Assembly: GCA_026393475.1 (NCBI GenBank)
Contig: JAPLAA010000093.1
Coordinates: 1 to 64,000, forward strand
Length of the DNA: 64,000 nt
Reading direction: 5' to 3'
Origin: Actinomycetota bacterium
Lineage (GTDB): Bacteria > Actinomycetota > Acidimicrobiia > Acidimicrobiales > Ilumatobacteraceae
The notes beneath the pieces were generated by a model, which saw nothing but the letters and a program-made list of their open reading frames with translations, had not been told where the DNA came from and did not search any database. This document shows positions 22,372-30,982 of the stretch, piece after piece. The first letter of the stretch is position 1, and every line of letters begins with the position of its first letter. The position numbers and the translations under genes were made by a program.

Positions 22372-23759
22372 CCGACATCCTGCTCACGCACGGCTACTTC
22401 CTCTGGGACGACCCCAAGGAGCGCGAGATCATGAAGCCGTATCCGCCGCTCGGGCTGCTGTACCTCAGCGCCTACCTGAAGCGCGAAGGGTTCGACGTGG
22501 AGGTCTTCGACACCACCTTCTCGTCGCGGGCGGAGCTGACGGCCCGGCTCGCCTCGACGCCAGGTGGCGTGGTCGGCGTGTACACGAACCTGATGACGCG
22601 GGCCAACGCGATCTGGGTCGCAGAGGAGGCGCACCGGTACGGCTGGACGGTCGTGTTCGGCGGTCCCGAGAGCGCGAACTACCCCGACGACTACCTTGCC
22701 CGTGGTGCCGACGTCGTGGTGGTGGGCGAGGGCGAGGCGACGACCGCAGAGCTCGTCACCGTGCTCCGTGACAAGGGCAAGCACCGGCTGCATGGTGTCG
22801 CCGGCACCGTGTTCCGCGACGAGGACGGCAAGGTCGTGCACAACCCGGCCCGCGACAAGATCGCCGACATCGACAGCCTGCCCTGGCCCGATCGCGAGGC
22901 GATCGACATCCCCGCCTACGTCGACGTCTGGCGCACCCACCACGGCATGGGATCGGTGAACCTGATCACCGCTCGCGGGTGCCCGTACAAGTGCAACTGG
23001 TGCAGCCACGCGGTCTTCGGCTACTCGCACCGTCGCCGCGACCCGATCGACTGCGCCGCCGAGGTCGAACACATCGTCGAGCGCTATGGCCCCGAACAGG
23101 TCTGGTACGCCGACGACGTGTTCACGATCAGCCACAAGTGGCTGTTCGACTACGAGGCCGAGATGCGCCGGCGCGGGCTCCGCATCCCGTTCGAGACGAT
23201 CACTCGTGCCGACCGGATGAAGAAGGAGGAGGTCGCGAAGGCCCTCGCCGATCTCGGCTGCTATCGCATCTGGATCGGCTCCGAGAGCGGCAGCCAGCGG
23301 ATCCTCGACGCGATGCAGCGCGGCGTGAAGGTCGAGGAGGTGCAGCTCGCCACCCGGCTCGCCAAGCAGCACGGCATCGAGGTGGGCATGTTCCTCATGT
23401 GGGGCTACGACGGCGAGGACTACGACGACATCGCCGCAACCGTCGAGCACGTCAAGACCACCGATCCGGACATCTTCTTCACCACCGTGGCGTACCCGAT
23501 CAAGAACACCGGCTTCTACGAGAAGGTGAAGCACAAGATCGTGCTGAACGGTGACTGGAACCAGGTGTCCGATCGCGATCACACGATCCTCGGCCGCCAC
23601 TCGCGCCGCTACTACAAGCACGCCGACGAGTGGCTGTTCAACGCGGTCGACGCACACCGCCTCCGCGACACCGATCCGGCTGCCGCAGCCGCCAAGGACG
23701 CCGCCGCGGAGACCGCCCGGCTCGGCCTGCTCGCCACCGCGGACGAGGTCGAGGTCTGA
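22368..23759 (+). CDS. B12-binding-domain radical SAM enzyme
   Basis: A 463-residue protein in the BchE-like class. Residues 1-145 are a cobalamin-binding Rossmann domain (PPLGLLYLSAYLKREGFDV, GVVGVYTNL, VVFGGPES, ADVVVVGEGE) without the His ligand of base-off methyltransferases. The radical SAM core begins with CPYKCNWC (Cys205, Cys209, Cys212 for the 4Fe-4S cluster), followed by WYADDVF and IGSESGSQRIL. Members methylate unreactive carbons or build rings in lipids, cofactors and natural products. The substrate here is unknown. No precursor peptide is visible nearby, and the adjacent methyltransferases imply a multiply modified small molecule. Confidence 0.88.
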   Translation: MTDILLTHGYFLWDDPKEREIMKPYPPLGLLYLSAYLKREGFDVEVFDTTFSSRAELTARLASTPGGVVGVYTNLMTRANAIWVAEEAHRYGWTVVFGGPESANYPDDYLARGADVVVVGEGEATTAELVTVLRDKGKHRLHGVAGTVFRDEDGKVVHNPARDKIADIDSLPWPDREAIDIPAYVDVWRTHHGMGSVNLITARGCPYKCNWCSHAVFGYSHRRRDPIDCAAEVEHIVERYGPEQVWYADDVFTISHKWLFDYEAEMRRRGLRIPFETITRADRMKKEEVAKALADLGCYRIWIGSESGSQRILDAMQRGVKVEEVQLATRLAKQHGIEVGMFLMWGYDGEDYDDIAATVEHVKTTDPDIFFTTVAYPIKNTGFYEKVKHKIVLNGDWNQVSDRDHTILGRHSRRYYKHADEWLFNAVDAHRLRDTDPAAAAAKDAAAETARLGLLATADEVEV

Positions 23760-24512
23760 GTGGGCGCTGACGCGTTCAGCGACCTGGCCGACTCATACGA
23801 CGACACGTTCACCGACACCTCGATCGGCCGGGTGATGCGGTCCGCCGTGTGGGCACGCCTCGGTGCGACCTTCGTGAACGGCGACAGAATTCTCGAGCTC
23901 AACTGCGGCACCGGTGTCGACGCCTCCTGGCTCGGTACCCGTGGCGTGCAGGTGATCGCCACCGATGCTGCACCCGGGATGGTGGAGGTCGCTCGTTCCC
24001 GCGGGGTGGACGCCCACGTGTGCCGCGCCGAGGACATCGACGACTTCGCCGAGGCCCACGGCCCGTTCGACGGTGCCCTGTCGAACTTCGGTGGGCTCAA
24101 CTGCGTCGACGACCTCGGCGTCGTCGCCGCCGGCCTCGGTCGAGCGGTGCGACCCGGGGGAGTGGCGGTGCTGTGCGTGATGGGCCCGTTCGTGCCGTGG
24201 GAGTGGGCGTGGTACCTGCTGCACGGCAAGCCGACGGCGGCGTTCCGACGCCTGCGCGCGAGTACCGAGTGGCGGGGGATGACGATCCGCTATCCATCGG
24301 CGCGATCGACACGGCGCACGTTCGCACCGTGGTTCGACGTCAGTCGCACGTGGGCCCTCGGCGCGCTCGTGCCGCCGTCGTACGTCGAGCCGTTCGCAGC
24401 GAAGCACCCGCGGTTGCTCGCTCGCCTCGACCGGTGGGAACGTCGCGTCGAGCAGTGGCGGCCGATCGTCGGCATCGCCGACCACTACGTGATCGAACTG
24501 GTCCGCCGATGA
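23760..24512 (+). CDS. SAM-dependent methyltransferase (cluster gene 1)
   Basis: A 250-residue class I methyltransferase with motif I ILELNCGTGVDASWL (about 44-58), an acidic post-motif (VIATDAAPGM) and FDGALSNFGGLNCV as motif IV. The C-terminal half has a lipid- or quinone-methylase-like insertion rich in Trp and basic residues (FVPWEWAWYLLHGKPTAAFRRLR), which suggests a hydrophobic acceptor. The GTG start immediately follows the previous stop with no gap. Its acceptor is unknown; by position it should act on the same product as the radical SAM enzyme. Confidence 0.82.
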   Translation: MGADAFSDLADSYDDTFTDTSIGRVMRSAVWARLGATFVNGDRILELNCGTGVDASWLGTRGVQVIATDAAPGMVEVARSRGVDAHVCRAEDIDDFAEAHGPFDGALSNFGGLNCVDDLGVVAAGLGRAVRPGGVAVLCVMGPFVPWEWAWYLLHGKPTAAFRRLRASTEWRGMTIRYPSARSTRRTFAPWFDVSRTWALGALVPPSYVEPFAAKHPRLLARLDRWERRVEQWRPIVGIADHYVIELVRR

Positions 24513-25429
24513 TCGGGCTGGCCTGCCCCGTGTGCCGTGGCCCGCTCGACACCGACGCTGCCGGGAGTCGCTGCGTCGCATGCGCGACCGAGTACCCGAC
24601 CGTCGACGGCATCCATCGGCTGCTCAGCCCCGCACGAGCCGAGCACTTCGCACGATTCCTCGACGACTACACCGCCGTCCGCAAGGGCGAAGGCCGGGCG
24701 AGCGCCGATCCCGAGTACTTCCGTCGGCTGCCGGAGCCGACGCCCGGCGGGCCGATCGAATGGCAGTGGCGCATCCGCCGGCACACCTGGGCCACGGTGC
24801 GCGACGAGGTGATCGCCCCGCTGGCACAGAGTGGACGCTCGCTCGTCGTGATCGACGTCGGTGCCGGCGTGGGCTGGCTGTCGAACCGGCTGAGCGAGCT
24901 CGGGCACGAGGCGCACGCCGTCGACCTCACCGTCGACGACGACGACGGCCTCGGCGCAGCCCGACACTTCGAGCGCCCGTTCGCCCGCTATCAGGCAGAG
25001 ATGGACGCACTCCCGTTCGCCGACGGCGCAGCCGATCTGGTCGTGTTCAACGCGTCGCTCCACTACTCGACCGACTACGAGCGCACCTTGCGCGAGGCGC
25101 TGCGCGTGCTGCGCCCCGAGGGACGCGTCGTGGTGATGGAGACGCCGATCTACGGCACCGACGCCGCCGGCCGGGCGATGGTGACCGAGCGTCACGCCGC
25201 GTTCGAGCAGCGGTTCGGGACACGCTCGGACTCGATCGAGTCGATCGAATACCTCACACCGGCGATGCTCGCCGGACTCGAACGGTCGCTCGGCGTGCTG
25301 TGGCACCGTCATCGCACCTGGTACGGGTGGCGCTGGGCATGGCGGCCGTGGTCGGCTCGCCTGCACCGCCGCAGGCCACCGAGCACCTTCGCCGTCGTGG
25401 TGGCCCGACGTGCTCAGATAGGAGCATGA
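24509..25429 (+). CDS. SAM-dependent methyltransferase with N-terminal zinc ribbon (cluster gene 2)
   Basis: A 306-residue protein. Residues 1-40 form a Trm112-like zinc ribbon (Cys6, Cys9, Cys22, Cys25 in CPVC and CVAC, followed by EYPTVDGIHRLL). A Methyltransf_11-type domain starts near 110 with motif I VIDVGAGVGWLS and the DALPFADGAADLVVFNASLHYS block. The C-terminus is very basic and Trp-rich (RTWYGWRWAWRPW) and probably membrane-facing. It overlaps both neighbours by 4 bases (ATGA), so translation is coupled through the operon. Such ribbon-methyltransferases are frequent in glycan and natural-product loci; the acceptor is not known. Confidence 0.82.
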   Translation: MIGLACPVCRGPLDTDAAGSRCVACATEYPTVDGIHRLLSPARAEHFARFLDDYTAVRKGEGRASADPEYFRRLPEPTPGGPIEWQWRIRRHTWATVRDEVIAPLAQSGRSLVVIDVGAGVGWLSNRLSELGHEAHAVDLTVDDDDGLGAARHFERPFARYQAEMDALPFADGAADLVVFNASLHYSTDYERTLREALRVLRPEGRVVVMETPIYGTDAAGRAMVTERHAAFEQRFGTRSDSIESIEYLTPAMLAGLERSLGVLWHRHRTWYGWRWAWRPWSARLHRRRPPSTFAVVVARRAQIGA

Positions 25430-26769
25430 CCACCCGAAGCGATGACATGACCGGAGCGACCGTCGAGCTGTTGCAGGCGCTCATCCGCAACGAGTGCGTG
25501 AACGACGGGACGCCCGAGAGCGGTCACGAGACGCGCAACGCCGAACTGCTCGGCGGCTTCCTCGACGGGTGTGGCGGCATCGAGCAGTTCGAGTCGCTGC
25601 CCGGTCGCGGGTCGGTCGTCGCCCGCATCGAGGGGTCCGACCCCGACGCACCCACCCTGTGCCTCATGGGCCACACCGACGTCGTGCCGGTGAACCCTGC
25701 CGGTTGGTCGCGCGACCCGTTCGGTGGCGAGCTCGTCGACGGCGAGGTGTGGGGCCGTGGCGCGATCGACATGCTCAACGTCACCGCGTCGATGGCGGTC
25801 GCGTTCCGTCAGCTCGCTCGTAGCGGCTGGAAGCCGAAGGGCACGCTCGTGTACTTCGGTGTCGCCGACGAAGAGGCCGGCGGCACCTGGGGCGCCGAGT
25901 GGATGTGCAACCAGCACTGGGACGCGGTGCGGAGCGACTACGTGCTCACCGAGCTCGGCGGCTGGTCGACCACCTCGCACGACGGCACGCGCCACGTCGT
26001 GGTGAACACGGGGGAGAAGGGGATCGCCTGGCGTCGGCTGCGCATCCACGGCACCCCGGCACACGGGTCGATGCCGTTCGGTTCCGACAACGCGCTCGTC
26101 ACCGCGGCCGAGATCGTCCGCCGGCTCAGCCAGTACCGCCCGCAGGCCCGCATCGACGACGTGTGGCGCCAGACGGTCGCGACCATGAACCTCTCGGCCG
26201 AGGTGAAGGCCGGTCTCGTCGACCCTGCCCAGATCTGGGCGACGCTCGAGACGCTGCCCCCCGTGCTCGCCAAGCGGTGTCACGCGCACACCCACACCAC
26301 GTTCTCGCCGAACGTGGTGCACGGCGGGCAGAAGACCAACATCATCCCCGACCTCGTCGAGCTCGAGGTCGACATCCGCACGGTGCCGGGCACCACCCAG
26401 GACGAGGTCGACGCCCACCTCCACGAGGCGCTCGGCGAGCTGGCCCACCGGGTCGAGATCGGCCGGCTGCACGGCAGCAACGCGACCGAGTCGCCCGCCC
26501 CGACCGCCCTGTGGGACGCGATCTCGTCGGCCACGCAGGTCGCCTACCCGGGCGCCGATCTGCTGCCGGGCCTGATCGTCGGCGGCACCGATGCCCGATT
26601 CTTCCGCGACCGGGGCTCGGTCGTGTACGGCGCCGGCCTGTTCTCGCCGTCGGTGAGCTTCGAGTCGTTCGGTTCGCGCTTCCACGGCAACGACGAACGC
26701 ATCGACGTCGAGTCGCTCGGCCTCGCCGCCGACTTCTGGACGCACATCGCCAAGACGATCTGCGGCTGA
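25426..26769 (+). CDS. M20/M28-family metallopeptidase (ArgE/DapE/CPG2 type)
   Basis: A 447-residue di-zinc amidohydrolase. Visible motifs are MGHTDVVPV (His83, Asp85), GRGAIDML with the bridging Asp, VADEEAGG with the catalytic Glu pair, the lid or dimer domain with HGTPAHGSMPFG, and the late zinc His in SRFHGNDERI. Substrates range over dipeptides, N-acyl amino acids and acyl-diamines. It starts inside the stop of the zinc-ribbon methyltransferase (ATGA), so it probably belongs to that operon, where it could deblock or trim the product. The Shine-Dalgarno AGGAG is only one base from the ATG, another sign of coupling. Confidence 0.87.
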   Translation: MTTRSDDMTGATVELLQALIRNECVNDGTPESGHETRNAELLGGFLDGCGGIEQFESLPGRGSVVARIEGSDPDAPTLCLMGHTDVVPVNPAGWSRDPFGGELVDGEVWGRGAIDMLNVTASMAVAFRQLARSGWKPKGTLVYFGVADEEAGGTWGAEWMCNQHWDAVRSDYVLTELGGWSTTSHDGTRHVVVNTGEKGIAWRRLRIHGTPAHGSMPFGSDNALVTAAEIVRRLSQYRPQARIDDVWRQTVATMNLSAEVKAGLVDPAQIWATLETLPPVLAKRCHAHTHTTFSPNVVHGGQKTNIIPDLVELEVDIRTVPGTTQDEVDAHLHEALGELAHRVEIGRLHGSNATESPAPTALWDAISSATQVAYPGADLLPGLIVGGTDARFFRDRGSVVYGAGLFSPSVSFESFGSRFHGNDERIDVESLGLAADFWTHIAKTICG

Positions 26770-26841
26770 CCGGGCACTCGCGTGGCGGGTGCGACACCGG
26801 TCCGCCGTGACGAGACGTCGGACGACGACGAGACTGGTCCG

Positions 26842-27840
26842 ATGGACATCGGAGCGCAGCTGCGCAAGGTGATCGACGTCGCGATCGAGGCGCCGGTCGT
26901 CACGAGCTTCACCCGCATCGGTCACGACGTGCGTTCACGGTTGGAGGGTTGGACAGCTCCGGCCGCAGGGTCGATGGCCGGTCGCGTGGTGGTGGTCACG
27001 GGCGGCACGTCGGGCCTCGGCCGCGTCGCAGCACGTGAGCTCGCCGAACTCGGCGCGACGGTCGTCATCACCGGACGTGACGCGAAACGAACCACCGCGG
27101 TGGCAGCCGAGCTGTCGACAGCGACCGGCATCGCCGTGGAGGCGGAGACGGCGGACATGGGGAACCTCGTCGAGGTGCGCGCCCTCGCCGATCGACTCGC
27201 CGCTCGCCATCCGGCCATCGACGTCCTCGTGCACAACGCAGGTGCGCTCAGCAACGAGCGCCGCACCACGGGCGACGGCATCGAACAGACGGTCGCGAGC
27301 CAGGTGGTGGGCCCGTTCCTGCTCACCTCGTTGCTCCTGCCCGCGCTGCGTGCGGCCGCGCCGTCGCGCGTGATCACCATGTCGTCCGGCGGCATGTACG
27401 CCTCGAACCTCGAGGTCGACGCGCTCGAGATGGACGCCGGCTCCTACAAGGGGGCAGAGCAGTACGCCCGCGCGAAGCGTGCGCAGGTGACGCTGAACGA
27501 GATGTGGGCCGAGCGATTCGATGCGAGCGGGATCGTGTTCCACGCGATGCATCCCGGCTGGGCCGACACGCCGGGTGTCGAGGAGTCGCTGCCCACCTTC
27601 CGCAAGATCGTCGGGCCGTTGCTGCGCACGCCCGAGCAGGGCGTCGACACGCTCGTCTGGCTCGCCACCGATTCCGGCGAGCCATCCACGGCCAGCGGTT
27701 CGTTCTGGCTCGATCGTCGCCGGCGCAGCCTCCATCGGCTCCCCACCACGCGCCGCACCGACACCCCCGAACGCCGTGCCGCGCTGTGGGCCTGGTGCGT
27801 CGAACGTGCGGGCATCGACCCGGCTGCCGTGCCATCCTGA
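26842..27840 (+). CDS. Short-chain dehydrogenase/reductase (DHRS12-like)
   Basis: A 332-residue SDR. The N-terminal 45 residues (VIDVAIEAPVVTSFTRIGHDVRSRL) are a helical extension seen in actinobacterial DHRS12-like proteins. The NAD(P) motif is TGGTSGLG (53-60), followed by VLVHNAGAL, the catalytic Ser in ITMSSGGMY and the YARAK pair. ATG 26842 is preferred to GTG 26782, whose extra residues are acidic and not family-like. It follows the M20 gene by 72 bases and precedes the dioxygenase by 4. A lipid-like carbonyl or alcohol substrate is plausible only by family. Confidence 0.85.
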   Translation: MDIGAQLRKVIDVAIEAPVVTSFTRIGHDVRSRLEGWTAPAAGSMAGRVVVVTGGTSGLGRVAARELAELGATVVITGRDAKRTTAVAAELSTATGIAVEAETADMGNLVEVRALADRLAARHPAIDVLVHNAGALSNERRTTGDGIEQTVASQVVGPFLLTSLLLPALRAAAPSRVITMSSGGMYASNLEVDALEMDAGSYKGAEQYARAKRAQVTLNEMWAERFDASGIVFHAMHPGWADTPGVEESLPTFRKIVGPLLRTPEQGVDTLVWLATDSGEPSTASGSFWLDRRRRSLHRLPTTRRTDTPERRAALWAWCVERAGIDPAAVPS

Positions 27841-27844
27841 GCGG

Positions 27845-28786
27845 ATGAGCGTGATGTCGGGGGAATCCGTGTCGGGGGAGTGGGTGTCGGACGCCGCGGT
27901 GACGCAGTTCGTCGATCAGGGCTACCTGGTGGTGCCCGATCTCGTCGACGCGGACGACCGGGCGCGCATCGTCGCCGACACCGCTCGCTTCGCCCGCGGC
28001 GAGTACCCGGTCGTCAACCCGCCCGTGCTGCCCGACGGTGCCGATGACGACGAGGCGACCCACCACGTGCTGGCGGTCCACTTCCCGCACTGGGTGAGTC
28101 CCGTCGCGATGGACATGGTCCGCCACCCCGGTGTCACCGGCGTGGTGAGCCGGATCGCCGGTGCCCACCTGCCCCACTGGGACGGCGCGATCAAGTGCTG
28201 CCAGTCGATGCTGTTCGTGAAGGGTCCCGACATGCCGGGCCAGGCATGGCATCAGGACGAGCGATACATCCCCACGAGGGATCGGTCGCTCGTCGGGGCG
28301 TGGATCGCGATCGACGACGCGACCATCGACAACGGATGCCTGTGGGTCGTGCCCGGCTCGCACCGCAACGGCTACCTGTACCCGACGGCCGACCACGGTC
28401 GGCCCGACGAGTACGACTCGTCCGACCAGGCACAGGGTGTCGACGACGCCGACGGCATCGCGGTCGAGGTCCCCGCCGGGTCGGTGGTGTTCTTCAACGG
28501 CTACCTGCTGCACCGCTCGCTCAAGAACCGCACGAACGGGTTCCGACGCGCCCTGGTCAACCACTACCTCAACGCCTGGTCGCTGCTCCCGTGGAGCGTT
28601 GCGCCGAGCGTGCCGGGCATGTCGCTGCCCACCCTCGACAACCGCGCCGTCGTGCCGATCGGCGACGACCCCTACGAGTGGAAGGGCCTCAGCACCCCAC
28701 CCGAACGGTGCTTCCTCCGTCCGCTCCCGGGCCAGCCGTGGCCCGACGCCGACAGCACCGGTCAGCTGAACAGTTCGAAGAGCTGA
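27845..28786 (+). CDS. Phytanoyl-CoA dioxygenase (PhyH) family protein
   Basis: A 313-residue Fe(II)/2-oxoglutarate-dependent oxygenase. The facial triad is visible as WHQDERYI (His136, Asp138) and the distal LLHRSLKNR (His223), where Arg229 can bind 2-oxoglutarate. GSHRNGYLYP and VFFNGYLLH are typical of PhyH proteins, which hydroxylate small molecules and natural products. It starts 4 bases after the SDR stop, so hydroxylation followed by oxidation is a natural pairing. Its 3' end overlaps the convergent LLM gene by 25 bases. Confidence 0.88.
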   Translation: MSVMSGESVSGEWVSDAAVTQFVDQGYLVVPDLVDADDRARIVADTARFARGEYPVVNPPVLPDGADDDEATHHVLAVHFPHWVSPVAMDMVRHPGVTGVVSRIAGAHLPHWDGAIKCCQSMLFVKGPDMPGQAWHQDERYIPTRDRSLVGAWIAIDDATIDNGCLWVVPGSHRNGYLYPTADHGRPDEYDSSDQAQGVDDADGIAVEVPAGSVVFFNGYLLHRSLKNRTNGFRRALVNHYLNAWSLLPWSVAPSVPGMSLPTLDNRAVVPIGDDPYEWKGLSTPPERCFLRPLPGQPWPDADSTGQLNSSKS

Positions 28787-29661
28787 CCGATCGCGTGCAG
28801 TTGGCCGCCGCTCGTGCTCGACATGACGGCGATCGGCAGCACGCCGGTGTCGAACCACGCCTCCAGCTGATCGCGCACCTCGATCGGTGAACCGGAGATG
28901 GTGCAGTCGTCGAGCCAGCGGTCGGTCATCAGTCCCGGGAGCGCATCGCGATCGCCTGCTGCCAGCGCCGCCTCGATCGCCTCCATCTCCTCGGCGTAGC
29001 CGGCCTGCTTCCAGTAGTTCCGGTAGTTCGGCAGCACGATGTAGCCGCCGAGCGTGCGTCGGTGGATGGCACGAGCAGCATCCCGATCGGCGTCGATGAC
29101 GGTGGGCACCATGTTCGCCAACGAGAACGTGGCCCGGCGGTCGTCGGGGATGCGCGCCACCTGGGTGGGCATGTACGAGCGGGAGGCGTTCGCCCAGATC
29201 GCGCCGTCGCCCACCTCGAGCGCCAGGTCGAGCATCTTGTCGCGCAGCGTGGCGAGCAGGATCGGCGGCAGGGCACCGGAGGCGCGCTCGGCGGACCGGA
29301 TGCCGTTCACGTAGGTGCGCATGTCGCCGAGCGGCTTGCCCGTGTCGATGCCGAGCCGGTCCATCGCCGGCGCATGGCTCACGCCGAGGCCGAGGCGGAA
29401 CCGCCCGTTGCTCACCTCGGCGATGTGCCCGGCGGTGATCGCGACCTCGCCGAAGTGCGAGTGGTAGATCGGCTGGATGCTCGTCCAGAACGGAATCTCG
29501 TTCGTCACGTGGGCCAGCGAACCGCACAGCGCGAGGTTGCCGTTGATGCCGGGGCTGGCGAGCCCGGCAAAGCCCCGCCGGTCGGCCTCGGCGGCCACCT
29601 CGAGCAGGGCGTTCCGCTTGGTCGGGGTGCCGATGACGCTGAGTGCGGGAAGACGGGTCAT
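28762..29661 (-). CDS. LLM-class (luciferase-like, probably F420-dependent) oxidoreductase
   Basis: A 299-residue TIM-barrel flavin or F420 enzyme. It shows ALLEVAAEADRRGFAGL, the SIQPIYHSHFGEVAITAGHIAEVSNGR strand-loop typical of LLM proteins, the RFRLGLGVSH segment and the MRTYVNGIRSAERASG helix. Such enzymes use reduced F420 or FMN to reduce or oxidise varied substrates. ATG 29661 is supported by a leaderless TACGGT -10 8 bases upstream. It is divergent from pimA over 36 bases and its 3' end overlaps the PhyH gene. Confidence 0.85.
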   Translation of the reverse strand: MTRLPALSVIGTPTKRNALLEVAAEADRRGFAGLASPGINGNLALCGSLAHVTNEIPFWTSIQPIYHSHFGEVAITAGHIAEVSNGRFRLGLGVSHAPAMDRLGIDTGKPLGDMRTYVNGIRSAERASGALPPILLATLRDKMLDLALEVGDGAIWANASRSYMPTQVARIPDDRRATFSLANMVPTVIDADRDAARAIHRRTLGGYIVLPNYRNYWKQAGYAEEMEAIEAALAAGDRDALPGLMTDRWLDDCTISGSPIEVRDQLEAWFDTGVLPIAVMSSTSGGQLHAIGQLFELFS

Positions 29662-29669
29662 GAGTGGGC

Positions 29670-29691
29670 ACCGTACTCGGCGAGGTACCGT
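29670..29691. promoter_or_regulatory. Compact divergent promoters of LLM gene and pimA
   Basis: The 36-base gap holds two -10 boxes: TACGGT on the minus strand (29675-29670), 8 bases before the LLM ATG, and TACCGT on the plus strand (29686-29691), 6 bases before the pimA ATG. Both mRNAs would be leaderless, and each -35 would lie inside or beyond the other promoter. Confidence 0.5.
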
Positions 29692-29697
29692 GGCCCG

Positions 29698-30906
29698 ATG
29701 GGGAACGAGGCCGGCGACGTCACCACGACGCGCCGTCCAGGCCGCCTGCTCAGGGTGGGCATGGTGTGCCCGTACAGCCTGTCGGTCCCCGGCGGCGTCC
29801 AGGCCCAGGTCATGGGGCTCAGCCGCGAGCTGCGCCGCATGGGCATCGAAGTGCGCGTGCTCGCCCCGTGCGACGGCCCGCCGCCCGCCTCGTTCGTCAC
29901 CCCGCTCGGCAACAGCCTGCCGACGGCGGTGAACGGGTCGATCGCGCCGCTCGCCCCCGACCCGGCCTGCCAGTTGCGCACCATCAGGGCGCTCACCGAG
30001 GAGGAGTTCGACGTGCTCCACCTCCACGAACCGTTCATCCCCGGGCCCACGCAGACCGCGACCCTGCTGCACACCGCCCCGATCATCGCCACGTTCCACT
30101 CGGCGGGGGAGAGCGCCGCCTACAAGTACCTGCGCCGCCCCGTGCTCGCCGCCAGCCATCGCCTGGCGCACCGCGTCGCGGTGTCGAAAGACGCGGAGGA
30201 ACTGGTGAAGCGGTACATCGGCGGCGAGTACGAGATCCTGTTCAACGGTGTCGAGCTCGACGCGTACACGACCACACCGCCACATCCGACCGACCGTCCC
30301 ACCATCTTCTTCCTCGGCCGCCACGAGGAACGCAAGGGCCTCGACGTGCTCCTCGCCGCGATGCAGCAGCTGCCCGCCGACGTGCGCCTCTGGGTGGCCG
30401 GCACCGGGCCCGACACGCCCCGGCTGCAGGACGAGTACGCCCACGACCACCGTGTCGAATGGCTCGGGCGTGTCACCGACGCCGACAAGATCGCCCGGCT
30501 CAAGGGCGCGACGGTGTTCTGTGCCCCGTCCCTGCACGGCGAGTCCTTCGGCGTGGTGCTGGTCGAAGCGATGGCGGCCGACACGGCGATCGTGGCGAGC
30601 GGGCTCGACGGCTACCGCAACGTCGCGACCGACGGGGTCGACTCGGTGCTCGTCGAGCCGGGCGACGTCGACGCGCTCGCCGGCGCGCTGCGACGGGTGC
30701 TCTACGACGACGGGCTGCGCCGCTCGCTCATCGCCGCCGGCGGGCCTCGGGCCGACCAGTTCTCGATGCACCGCCTCGCCGAGCTGTACGCGGCCCACTA
30801 CGAACGCATCGCAGCCGACCGCGAGGTGCGCCGCCGCATGCTCGACGACGCGCGAGAGCGACGTCGGGTGTCTCGTATGCTGGCCCGAGCCCTCGGGCGG
30901 CCGTGA
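29698..30906 (+). CDS. pimA: Phosphatidylinositol mannosyltransferase
   Basis: A 402-residue GT4 glycosyltransferase that adds mannose from GDP-mannose to phosphatidylinositol at the inner membrane face. Similarity to mycobacterial PimA is visible in VGMVCPYSLSVPGGVQAQV, EFDVLHLHEPF, IIATFHSAG, FLGRHEERKGLDVLL and the donor-binding CAPSLHGESFGVVLVEAMA with its ESFG Glu. The start follows a TACCGT -10 by 6 bases (leaderless). It belongs with pgsA and the PatA-like gene functionally but is separated from them by the accessory block. Confidence 0.92.
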   Translation: MGNEAGDVTTTRRPGRLLRVGMVCPYSLSVPGGVQAQVMGLSRELRRMGIEVRVLAPCDGPPPASFVTPLGNSLPTAVNGSIAPLAPDPACQLRTIRALTEEEFDVLHLHEPFIPGPTQTATLLHTAPIIATFHSAGESAAYKYLRRPVLAASHRLAHRVAVSKDAEELVKRYIGGEYEILFNGVELDAYTTTPPHPTDRPTIFFLGRHEERKGLDVLLAAMQQLPADVRLWVAGTGPDTPRLQDEYAHDHRVEWLGRVTDADKIARLKGATVFCAPSLHGESFGVVLVEAMAADTAIVASGLDGYRNVATDGVDSVLVEPGDVDALAGALRRVLYDDGLRRSLIAAGGPRADQFSMHRLAELYAAHYERIAADREVRRRMLDDARERRRVSRMLARALGRP

Positions 30907-30982
30907 GCCGTCCGCCCCACCGAGTAGCGCCTCCGGAACCCCGGAACGTGCACTCGCTGGGAACGAGAGAAGGTAGACCGAC

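Noticed and set aside
23760-24512. UbiE/Coq5-type quinone methyltransferase
   Set aside because: The hydrophobic C-terminal insertion hints at a lipid acceptor, but the specific UbiE motifs are absent, so only a general methyltransferase call is given.
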